Positions 45,600-53,319 of a stretch of DNA of 64,000 bases are shown here, piece by piece. Location: assembly GCA_016719895.1 (NCBI GenBank), contig JADJYG010000003.1, positions 62,001 to 126,000 on the forward strand, read 5' to 3'. The position numbers and the translations under genes were made by a program. This DNA is from Saprospirales bacterium. Lineage in GTDB: Bacteria > Bacteroidota > Bacteroidia > Chitinophagales > Saprospiraceae. Every line of letters begins with the position of its first letter. The stretch's first letter is position 1. The notes under the pieces are model-generated. The model searched no databases. It saw nothing but the letters and a program-made list of their open reading frames with translations, and had not been told where the DNA came from.

Positions 45600-47691
45600 T
45601 AGATAAAAAGTATAGCGTAAACCCTTTTCGCGGGTCGCTGGGCCGTTTGGGCTCGTATAACACCCGAATCGTATTTTGCCCGGGCTTGATCCATTCGCGC
45701 TGCAAGGGCAACACCGTTTCTTCAATCCCGTCGCCCGTGTTCGGCGGCAGCCAGACGGCATTCTGGTCATTGAAGAGTACCAGGGCTTCGCGATTGCTAT
45801 CGACCCGGCGGGTCCGTACGGTCAGTTCGATCTGATCATGGCCAAACAATTGCTCCGGCAACGTCATGTGGTAGGCTTTCGATTCGGTTTTATCGTCGTC
45901 GTGCCCCAACTCTACCACCAGGTTCTGGCGTTCGGGCTTTGGCTTGGAGTGGTCCCAACCAAATACCATGACGCTCCCGTCGGTGGATGCTTCGGAGTAA
46001 AAGTGCATATTTTGATATACCCACAACAACGCGCGCTCGTCGGTGAACACATTCTCCAGGTAATAATCCGCCAGCAGCCAGCCCCGGGGCGATTGTTGTA
46101 CCGTGCGCTGGAGGGCTTCCAAAGTGGACGCGCCGGACTGGCCGGCCGGCCCGGCGGCATGGAGCCGGTATTGTTTGCTGTGGGTGTCGTAATACGCCTG
46201 GCGGAACCACAGCACCTCTTTTTGGTTCATGTAAAACGAAACGGCAGATGGTACTGTAGACATAAACACGTCGCCCGGTTGGCGGCGCTGGTTGACGTAT
46301 GCACAGGGCTCTTTCCAGTTGGTAAACGACCAGTTGGCTATCCGCGTATCCACGATATGGCCTTCCAACCGGCGGGCCAGCGCCAGGTCGGCCACCGGCG
46401 ACCAGCGGGTGTTGGCCAGAAGCAAGGCGAACGGCGTGGCAAGCACCAATGCGCTCAGCACGCCGGGCATTGCCGGCCACACGCGGCTGCTCAGCCAACG
46501 CCAAAGTGCATAAAAAAAGACGCCGCAAGCGATAAACACATACGGGTATACAAAAATCAGGTACCGCCGCAGCGTCGGCTCCCGGAATACAAAGCTCATC
46601 AGCACGAACGGTACGGCAAAACTGCACAACAACCAGGCTCCGGCCCGGGGCCAATGCCAGCAGGCAATGCCAAATCCCAGTAAGGCCGGCAGATACAGCA
46701 GGTTCAGGTCGTACGCCAGCAAGCTGTGGTACACGTCGAAAGCTTCCATCGGCCTGGCCGCCGTCAGGCCGGCCAGTCGGGTCCAGTCGGGTATAGCCCA
46801 TTCGGCAATATTGGACAGTAAAAACGGCGAAAGCCCTTGTTTCAGGGCCTCCCCCAGCGGGGGTACGAACACCACGAGCAGAAACGGCGCCGTCAGTGCA
46901 ACCATCCAGGCATACTTTGTCCGGCCGGTTGTTTCATCCCCCCCCGACCAGTACATGCCAGCCAGGCAGAGCAGGCTGTACACCGCTACGGTAAATACGA
47001 AAAAAAAGGTCAGCTGATGCGACAGAAAGGCCAGCACGCCAACAGTCGGCAGCCACCACAAATACCGGCGCGAAATGCCCAGCCGCACCCAGCGCCCGGT
47101 GGCCTGCGGATCGGCTTTGGCTTCAAAAGCAGCTAAAAACACCAGGCCCAGGAGTGGATAAAACAGGCTGATCGCCGAATAATTGCGGCATACCCTCGAC
47201 CAAAAAATGAGGAACAACGACAGGGTAACGCCGCCGGCAGCAAACAAGCCGACGTAGCGGTTGAACAGGCGCGTACCCAGGCGGTAAACCAAATAAATCA
47301 GCGCCACCCCAAATACCACACCCGGAAAACGCGCCCAGAAGACGTTGGCGCCGAAAAGAGCGAACAACGGAAGCAGGCAAAGGGTGAGCAGAATACCGTT
47401 GTTATCGTCGGTGAACAGCGGGCTGCCGTTTTCCAGAAATTCTTTTGCCCGCATCACGTGCACATACTCGTCCATCCACAAACTCAGGTCGGAAAGGCTC
47501 GAAATGCGCAACAACAGCCCGGCGCCCAATAGTGCGAGCAGGGCCGGCAGGGCCAAACGGGGCAGGGCAGGCGGAAATGCCGGGGCGATAGCCGGCGGAT
47601 TGTTTTCGCCCACCGGCTGTTCTGCAACAGAGGCCCTTAGCGGGCCTGCGGCCGTTTTACGGGCCGCATGGAGTTTTGTTTTGCGCGCCAT
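45586..47691 (-). CDS. GT39-like membrane glycosyltransferase (dolichyl-phosphate-mannose mannosyltransferase-type)
   Basis: A 701-residue polytopic protein. After a positively charged, alanine-rich N-terminus, a first helix leads to LSLWMDEYVHVMRAKEFL, the acidic motif (Asp-Glu) in the first periplasmic loop of GT-C enzymes such as GT39. Roughly ten further helices follow. The C-terminal about 200 residues are soluble and beta-rich (SVMVFGWDHSKPKPERQN onward), expected in the periplasm. Such enzymes use lipid-linked sugars to glycosylate proteins or lipids. Single gene; converges with the GNAT gene. Confidence 0.85.
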   Translation of the reverse strand: MARKTKLHAARKTAAGPLRASVAEQPVGENNPPAIAPAFPPALPRLALPALLALLGAGLLLRISSLSDLSLWMDEYVHVMRAKEFLENGSPLFTDDNNGILLTLCLLPLFALFGANVFWARFPGVVFGVALIYLVYRLGTRLFNRYVGLFAAGGVTLSLFLIFWSRVCRNYSAISLFYPLLGLVFLAAFEAKADPQATGRWVRLGISRRYLWWLPTVGVLAFLSHQLTFFFVFTVAVYSLLCLAGMYWSGGDETTGRTKYAWMVALTAPFLLVVFVPPLGEALKQGLSPFLLSNIAEWAIPDWTRLAGLTAARPMEAFDVYHSLLAYDLNLLYLPALLGFGIACWHWPRAGAWLLCSFAVPFVLMSFVFREPTLRRYLIFVYPYVFIACGVFFYALWRWLSSRVWPAMPGVLSALVLATPFALLLANTRWSPVADLALARRLEGHIVDTRIANWSFTNWKEPCAYVNQRRQPGDVFMSTVPSAVSFYMNQKEVLWFRQAYYDTHSKQYRLHAAGPAGQSGASTLEALQRTVQQSPRGWLLADYYLENVFTDERALLWVYQNMHFYSEASTDGSVMVFGWDHSKPKPERQNLVVELGHDDDKTESKAYHMTLPEQLFGHDQIELTVRTRRVDSNREALVLFNDQNAVWLPPNTGDGIEETVLPLQREWIKPGQNTIRVLYEPKRPSDPRKGFTLYFLSITGK

Positions 47692-47967
47692 AGTCGTGTA
47701 GCGTTCGTCTTGACTTCTCGGTTCAGGGAAAAGGAAAAAACGTTCGTTCGACGGGTAGGGTCGGGCCTTTTACCCGCAAGTGTCGGAAAAAAATAAAATT
47801 CGAAAAAGCTGTACCAGTAATTTTTAGCGCCGCAGGCGCCGAATTCATAGAGAATTGATTTTCCGTTCATATTAAGAAAACACAGGTAACGGTTTTTTGC
47901 ACCAGAACTGCTGTGCCGCCCTGGCTGCCCTGGGTTCATTTACTGCAAAACAAACCAACTTGCCGCT

Positions 47968-48858
47968 TTGGTCTCAAATCTGTTGAAGGGTTATCGCGCC
48001 GGTTTTGTCCCGGCGTGCGCCCACCCGTTATTGCCTTCATCTTTTCCGGCAGCCTTCCTGTGTCTCCTGTGTTGCTGGGCGACCGCCTGCATCTCCCAAG
48101 TGGAGGTGTTGCCGAATGCGCACGCGCACAACGATTACCAGCATCACCGGCCATTGTTCGAAGCCCTCACACACGGATTTACCTGCATTGAGGCCGATAT
48201 CCATCTGGTTGGCGGAGAGCTGTACACCGGCCATCTTTTTCCCCAGTTGAGCGCCCGGCGTACGTTGCGGCGGCTTTACCTGGAGCCCTTGCACCGCCGC
48301 CTTCAGCAAAACGGCGGTCGGGTATACCCCAACTATGCCGGTGTGGTGTACCTGATGATCGATATCAAGACCGACGCGGAATCGACCTTTGCGCTCTTGC
48401 GGGAGCAATTGCTCGGGTTTCCGCAGTTTTGTAATAACCCGTATCTCCGGGTTTTTATTTCCGGAAACCGGGCCATACAGCAAATCCTGAACGATACGGC
48501 GTGTGTAGTTGGCGTCGATGGCCGCCTGGCCGACCTGGGTCGCGGCTGCGACCCGGAGCAGATGCCGGTAATCAGCGATCATTTTAAAAAAAACTTCGAC
48601 TGGCGCGGGCACGGCCCCATGCCTGCAGAGGAGTTTGCACGCCTCCAGGCCCTGGCGGAAGAAGCGCACCGTCAGGGGAAAAAATTGCGTTTTTGGGCTA
48701 CTCCCGATGAGCCACTGGTATGGGGAACCCTGCTCGAAGCGGGGGTTGACCTGATCAACACCGACGACCTCGAGGGATTGCACCAATTTTTGACGCGACG
48801 AAAAATAGCATCCTCTCCGGCGCCCACCTCGTTGAACAGCAGCGGCGTCGCACGCTGA
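47968..48858 (+). CDS. Exported glycerophosphodiester phosphodiesterase-like (PI-PLC fold) protein
   Basis: About 296 residues in an open frame without an ATG near its beginning; possible starts are the TTG at 47968 or the TTG at 48031, which directly precedes a signal-like stretch (LPSSFPAAFLCLLCCWATAC). The conserved part starts LPNAHAHNDYQHHRPLFEAL, then GFTCIEADIHLVGGELYTGH. The catalytic His pair and the Glu/Asp metal ligands of GDPD/PI-PLC-like TIM barrels are visible there. DLINTDDLEGLHQFL closes the barrel. Many Bacteroidota homologues are annotated this way. Substrate unknown. The missing ATG suggests a non-canonical start or slight 5' damage. The 276-base gap upstream (47692-47967) holds nothing I recognise. 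Confidence 0.75.
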   Translation: MVSNLLKGYRAGFVPACAHPLLPSSFPAAFLCLLCCWATACISQVEVLPNAHAHNDYQHHRPLFEALTHGFTCIEADIHLVGGELYTGHLFPQLSARRTLRRLYLEPLHRRLQQNGGRVYPNYAGVVYLMIDIKTDAESTFALLREQLLGFPQFCNNPYLRVFISGNRAIQQILNDTACVVGVDGRLADLGRGCDPEQMPVISDHFKKNFDWRGHGPMPAEEFARLQALAEEAHRQGKKLRFWATPDEPLVWGTLLEAGVDLINTDDLEGLHQFLTRRKIASSPAPTSLNSSGVAR

Positions 48859-48924
48859 AAAGTAATTTAGGCCGCTTCCGGCAATTGCCGGCACAGTCCT
48901 TCCGATTTCCCGTACAGTTTCCCC

Positions 48925-48932
48925 TACCTTTG
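48925..48932 (+). promoter_or_regulatory. -7 promoter element (TACCTTTG) for mfd
   Basis: Perfect TAnnTTTG four bases before the GTG at 48937, implying a leaderless message and supporting GTG as the mfd start. Confidence 0.55.
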
Positions 48933-48936
48933 CCGG

Positions 48937-49965
48937 GTGAGCAATATCGGTCACCTCCTCGAGCGTTACCGCCAACACCCGGCAGTCGTGCAACTGGCCC
49001 GGGCCCTGCAACAACCCAACGCCCGCGTTCAACTGTCCGGACTGACGGGCGCACAGGTAGCCTTTGCGCTGTCGGCAACCGTGAACGGCGACCCGATGGC
49101 CGGCGCGCCGGCCATAGCACTTTACATCGCCGAAAGCAAAGAGGAAGCTGCTTATTTGCTCAACGACCTGCAAGGTATTCTGGGCGAGGCAGCGGTATTT
49201 TTTTTCCCCGACAGCTTCAAACGTCCGGCTTTTTTCGACGACCTGCATCCCACACAAATCCTTCAACGGAGCGAGGTGGTGAATAAAATGAGTGGCCCCT
49301 CCCAATGGCGCGCGCGGGGGGGGCTTATCGTCGTCACGTATCCCGAGGCTTTGTTTGAAAAAGTAGTGGCTCCCGAGGTGCTGGCGCAAAGCCGGATAGA
49401 GGTGGCTACCGGCGAAAAGCTGGACGTGGATTTTGCCATTCAGGTATTGGTGGAGTACGGTTTCGACCGCACCGATTTTGTGTACGAACCCGGCCAGTTC
49501 AGCATCCGCGGCGGTATCGTCGACCTTTTTTCCTTCGGAAACGAACTACCGTACCGCATCGAATTGTTGGACGACGAAGTGGAAAGTATTCGCCTGTTCG
49601 ATCCGCTTACCCAGTTGTCGAAACAAACCATTGCCCGGGTGAGCATCGTACCAAACCTGAATACCAGGTTCCGCCAGGACCAGAAAGTATCGTTGTTTCG
49701 CGTGTTGCCGGCCGAGACCGTGCTGTGGATACGCGATTTTCAGTTCCTGCTCGACCGCCTGCAAGGCTGTTTTGAAAAAGCGGAACAATACGCCAAAAAG
49801 ATCAGCGCCCTGGACGTGGCCGAGCTGCGCGACATCTTTCGCGACCGCGCATTTGTATATCCCGGCGATGTGGTGCAGGACGTGCGGGAACACGCTTTGG
49901 TGTTTTTGGAAAAACCCGGGGCGGAGGTGCTCGACATGGTGAAATCCGGGCATGGGGATGATTGA
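48937..49965 (+). CDS. mfd: Transcription-repair coupling factor Mfd, N-terminal fragment
   Basis: A frame of 342 residues from a GTG start. It carries the UvrB-like N-terminal region of Mfd: LQLSGLTGAQVAF-like core, then VEYGFDRTDFVYEPGQFSIRGGIVDLFSF and LPYRIELLDDEVESIRLFDP, which are hallmark segments. It ends abruptly after VFLEKPGAEVLDM with a few out-of-family codons and TGA. The remaining 801 residues start at 53320 in the same frame class. Joining at the shared CATGG (49935/53319) gives about 1,134 residues, the normal Mfd size. So this is the 5' half of a gene split by a 3.4-kb insertion. Mfd removes stalled RNA polymerase and recruits UvrA; the split gene is probably inactive. Confidence 0.85.
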   Translation: MSNIGHLLERYRQHPAVVQLARALQQPNARVQLSGLTGAQVAFALSATVNGDPMAGAPAIALYIAESKEEAAYLLNDLQGILGEAAVFFFPDSFKRPAFFDDLHPTQILQRSEVVNKMSGPSQWRARGGLIVVTYPEALFEKVVAPEVLAQSRIEVATGEKLDVDFAIQVLVEYGFDRTDFVYEPGQFSIRGGIVDLFSFGNELPYRIELLDDEVESIRLFDPLTQLSKQTIARVSIVPNLNTRFRQDQKVSLFRVLPAETVLWIRDFQFLLDRLQGCFEKAEQYAKKISALDVAELRDIFRDRAFVYPGDVVQDVREHALVFLEKPGAEVLDMVKSGHGDD

Positions 49966-50189
49966 TCAGGCTGGCTAATTTGACTTGGTCTGTAACCCTT
50001 GGAAACACGAATCTGTGGGGAAAATGGCATGTACGAACCGGCCGTGTCTGATCTTTCGGCAAAGGGCTCTGCCGTCAAAAAATGGACAAGTCGCCTGAAG
50101 TATCTTATCTGGAAACACAGCCCGATCATGACGGTAAAGCCACAGATCATGACGGTGTTGTGCAGCGCAATATCACAGGATCTTCCACT

Positions 50190-52376
50190 ATGAAACGTTT
50201 GTTTCCACTCTTTTTTTTACCCCTGGCGCTCCCGGCCCAAAACGTCCCCTCGCTTCCAACCTGGAACGATCAACTCGAACGCCTCACCGACGCCGACTGG
50301 CTCGTCAAACCCTGTACGGTGCGGGCCGGCATTTACCGCAGCGCCGGCGGAAAAGACCTGATCCTGTACAACGGTCTCTTGCTGCGCCGTTTTCGGATAA
50401 CGCCCAATGCCGCCTGTACGGATTTTCGCAACCTGTCCAACGGCCAGCAATTGCTGCGCGCCCTGGCGCCCGAAGCGCGACTGAAAATAGACGGCAAAAA
50501 CTACAACGTCGGCGGCCTGCACGGCCAAACGGAAAAAGCCTACCTGTTGCCCGAATGGGTAGACCAATACACAGCCCAACCAACGGATTTTCAACTGGTC
50601 AGTTTCGAAACCCAACCGCTCCGGCCTTACCTGAGCTGGAAACCAAAAACCTGGGCCGGCCGTCCCGCTCAACCCACGGGCGCCGTGCTGATCCTTCATT
50701 TCGAATCCGGATTACCTGAACTGGCCGGACTGCACGTGCGCATTTTTTACGAACTGTACGACGGCCTGCCCTTGCTGGTGAAATGGCTTTCCGTTGAGAA
50801 CAAGGGGGGTAAAACGGTACAACTCGACCGGGTGACCAACGAAATCCTAGCCCTGGTGGAAGAGGAAAGCGCCGTGGTGGGCAAGCCCGAACAGATGAAA
50901 AAGCAGCACGGCCTGTACGTAGAAACCAATTTCGCATTCAACAACGCCATGCGCTACGACATCAGCGACCAGACGACCCACTGGATCACCGATTCGTCGT
51001 ACACCTCACAGGTCAATTACAACTACGAGACGCCCTGCGTGCTCGAAATCTCCCCCGAAAAAACGCCCGGCATCGCTCTAAAACCCGGCGAAACCTTCCG
51101 CTCGGTGCGCAGCTGCGAACTCCTGATGGACAGCTACGACCGCGAACGCCGCGGCCTCGCCATCCGCAAAATGTACCGCACCCTGGCGCCCTGGACCACC
51201 CAGAACCCCGTTTTCATGCACCTCATCAGCCAGGACGACCAGCAGGTGCGCGCCGCAGTGGATCAATGCGCCGCGACGGGCTACGAGGCCATCATCCTCA
51301 GCTTCGGCAGCCACTGCAACATGGAAGACACCTCGGCAGCCAACCTGCAGCGCTGGAAGGCGCTGGCAGATTATGCCCACGCGCATGGTATTTTGTTGGG
51401 CAGTTATGCGTTGTTCAGCAGCCGGCGGATCAGCGACGCCGACGATGTGATCGACCCCCGGACGGGCCGCCCCGGCGGCGCTTTTTTCGGCAACGCGCCC
51501 TGCTTTGGCAGCCGCTGGGGCCTGGCCTATGCCGAAAAACTGAAAATCTTCCTGCGCGAAACCGGGTTCGATATCTTTGAAAACGACGGGCCGTACCCGG
51601 GCGACGTTTGCGCCTCGACGACACACCCCGGCCATAAAAACCTGGCTGACAGCCAGTGGCGCCAAATGGAGATACAGAAAGACCTTTACCACTGGTGCAA
51701 TGAAAACGGCGTGTACGTGAATGCGCCCGACTGGTATTTCCTCGATGGCACCAACAAAATCGCCATCGGCTACCGCGAGGTGAACTTTTCGCTGCCCAGA
51801 GACCAGCAGAAAATCCTCAACCGCCAAAACATCTTCGACGGCACCTGGGAAAAAACGCCATCCATGGGTTGGGGGTTCGTGCCGCTGACCCGCTACCAGG
51901 GCGGCGGGCCAGAGGCCGTACTGGAGCCTTTGAGCGAGCACCTGCGCGACTACGAACAACTCATGGTGCAATATTACGGCGCCGGCGTGCAGGCCTGCTA
52001 CCGCGGCCCGCGCATCTACGACACCGAAGCCACCCGCGCGCTGGTACGGCGCACGCTCGACTGGTACAAGCGTTACCGCGACATCCTCAACGCCGATATC
52101 ATTCACCTGCGCCGCGCCGACGGTCGCGACTGGGACGGTATCCTGCACGTGGATCCCGCCTTGCCCACAAAGGGCTTTTTACTACTGTTCAACCCGTTGA
52201 AAACGCCCCTGGCGCGCACGCTGAAAGTACCGCTGTACTACACCGGGCTGGAAAAAACGGCTGTATTTTACAATGATGGGGAGCAAAAACGGCTAAAACT
52301 CAGCCGCAACTACGACGCGGAACTCCGGGTGACAATTCCGGCGGAAGGGTGGGTTTGGTATGCGATCCGGGGATAG
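50190..52376 (+). CDS. Secreted alpha-galactosidase-like glycoside hydrolase
   Basis: A 728-residue exported enzyme. The ATG at 50190 gives a signal peptide (MKRLFPLFFLPLALPAQ). An N-terminal beta-sandwich-like region (to about residue 320) precedes a TIM-barrel part with AIILSFGSHCNMEDTSAANL, then GFDIFENDGPYPGDVCAS, where the acidic DGPYPGD context resembles the catalytic region of alpha-galactosidase-like hydrolases. The C-terminal about 100 residues look beta-stranded. The exact CAZy family is uncertain. It lies within the segment that splits mfd, after a short tandem ATCATGACGGT repeat near 50125-50155. An upstream in-frame extension to 50082 has no signal peptide and is rejected. Confidence 0.75.
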   Translation: MKRLFPLFFLPLALPAQNVPSLPTWNDQLERLTDADWLVKPCTVRAGIYRSAGGKDLILYNGLLLRRFRITPNAACTDFRNLSNGQQLLRALAPEARLKIDGKNYNVGGLHGQTEKAYLLPEWVDQYTAQPTDFQLVSFETQPLRPYLSWKPKTWAGRPAQPTGAVLILHFESGLPELAGLHVRIFYELYDGLPLLVKWLSVENKGGKTVQLDRVTNEILALVEEESAVVGKPEQMKKQHGLYVETNFAFNNAMRYDISDQTTHWITDSSYTSQVNYNYETPCVLEISPEKTPGIALKPGETFRSVRSCELLMDSYDRERRGLAIRKMYRTLAPWTTQNPVFMHLISQDDQQVRAAVDQCAATGYEAIILSFGSHCNMEDTSAANLQRWKALADYAHAHGILLGSYALFSSRRISDADDVIDPRTGRPGGAFFGNAPCFGSRWGLAYAEKLKIFLRETGFDIFENDGPYPGDVCASTTHPGHKNLADSQWRQMEIQKDLYHWCNENGVYVNAPDWYFLDGTNKIAIGYREVNFSLPRDQQKILNRQNIFDGTWEKTPSMGWGFVPLTRYQGGGPEAVLEPLSEHLRDYEQLMVQYYGAGVQACYRGPRIYDTEATRALVRRTLDWYKRYRDILNADIIHLRRADGRDWDGILHVDPALPTKGFLLLFNPLKTPLARTLKVPLYYTGLEKTAVFYNDGEQKRLKLSRNYDAELRVTIPAEGWVWYAIRG

Positions 52377-52428
52377 CAGCGCGTTTGATTGCCCTTCCAC
52401 GCCTTCATAATTTATCCAAAATTCATAC

Positions 52429-52436
52429 TACCTTTG
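52429..52436 (+). promoter_or_regulatory. -7 promoter element (TACCTTTG) for the toxin-antitoxin pair
   Basis: Perfect TAnnTTTG 12 bases before the ATG at 52449 of the antitoxin-like gene. Confidence 0.55.
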
Positions 52437-52448
52437 TTTAAAAATAAT

Positions 52449-52667
52449 ATGTCAGCATCCGCATCTTCTGAAACGCCATTTACAAATCTGCAATTAGAAA
52501 TTCTCCGGGTATATGCGATGAACTTGCCGGATGAAGATCTTTTGGCTATACGCCGGATGATTGCGCGTTATTTGCTGGATAAGGTACGCCAACGCGTGAA
52601 TATTATCAGTCAGGAACGCGGCTATAATCAAGAAACACTTGAAAATTGGCTAGCCGGGGAATCCTGA
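52449..52667 (+). CDS. Putative antitoxin of the PIN-domain pair
   Basis: A 72-residue protein (MSASASSETPFTNLQLEILR at its start, TLENWLAGES at its end). It is helical, with a charged middle segment (DEDLLAIRRMIARYLLDKVRQR). I do not recognise a named family, but similar small proteins precede COG1569-type PIN toxins in Bacteroidota. The PIN gene begins three bases after its stop, which fits a toxin-antitoxin operon. The ATG at 52449 is preferred to the upstream 52389 because of the promoter element at 52429-52436. Confidence 0.7.
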   Translation: MSASASSETPFTNLQLEILRVYAMNLPDEDLLAIRRMIARYLLDKVRQRVNIISQERGYNQETLENWLAGES

Positions 52668-52670
52668 TCT

Positions 52671-53269
52671 ATGCGCTTGAAAGTTGTCCTTGATACCAAT
52701 GTTCTGATTGATGCAATCCCGGAATGTTCACCGCGTCGAATTATTTTGGATGCATTGATAGATGACCGCTATGATGCTGTGTTAAACAACGAAATTTTTA
52801 AAGAGTATGAAGAGAAACTAACAGAACGATTTGATCCTGAGGTGGCCGAATGGGCCTTAGATATTTTTCAGCAATTCTCGGTTTGCACCAATTCTTCACG
52901 TTAACGGGGGCTTGTCATGTTGAAAACAGCCACACAAGCCAACATTTCAGCATAAAATTTGGCTTGTGTGGCTGTTTCCAACATGACAAGTCCACAGAGA
53001 ATCGGTGGTTAAAGGCAAAGCGAGAATCACTGGATATTTTTAGGATTTTGCCTAATGTTTTCGTTCAAGAGGTCTGGTTCAATTTTTACTTGATTGAAAA
53101 TGATCCGGATGATAATAAGTTTTCAGATTGTGCACTTGCTGCCAATGCGAATTATATCGTTTCGAACGATAAGGATTTTAACGTACTTAGATCTACTGCT
53201 TTTCCTAAAATCGGACTTCTAAAGACAGCAGAATTTGCGGCCATGTTATGGAGTAAGGAAATTCCCTGA
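52671..53269 (+). pseudogene. PIN-domain toxin (VapC/COG1569-like), interrupted by a 164-bp MITE
   Basis: The first part (52671-52868) reads MRLKVVLDTNVLIDAI with the first catalytic Asp of PIN nucleases and continues to EVAEWALDIF. The second (53042-53269) continues RILPNVFVQEVWF and holds DPDDNKFSDCALAANANYIV, with the conserved acidic cluster. Removing 52869-53041 (element plus one target copy) restores a 141-residue protein in frame, the usual length. As it stands, translation stops at 52904, giving a truncated product without the second half of the active site. The toxin is thus probably inactive, leaving its antitoxin without a target. Confidence 0.88.
52869..53032. mobile_element. 164-bp MITE with 9-bp target duplication
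   Basis: The element is bounded by GATATTTTT duplications (52860-52868 and 53033-53041). Its ends are inverted and similar: CAGCAATTCTCGGTTTGC on the left, and on the right its inverse CAGTGATTCTCGCTTTGC, with three differences in 18. The centre is a near-perfect stem-loop of about 32-base arms beginning CTTGTCATGTTG (near 52921) with a 16-base loop. It encodes nothing. The structure is typical of a miniature inverted-repeat element mobilised in trans; a 9-bp duplication occurs with IS4-type transposases, though the parent is unknown. Confidence 0.88.
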
Positions 53270-53319
53270 CTATTCCAGCACGTCAATGTTTTTCTTGTTT
53301 TTCTGTCGAAATATCCACC

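Noticed and set aside
45039..45770. 243-residue minus-strand frame
   Set aside because: It is antisense to the GNAT gene, which has clear acetyl-CoA-binding features.
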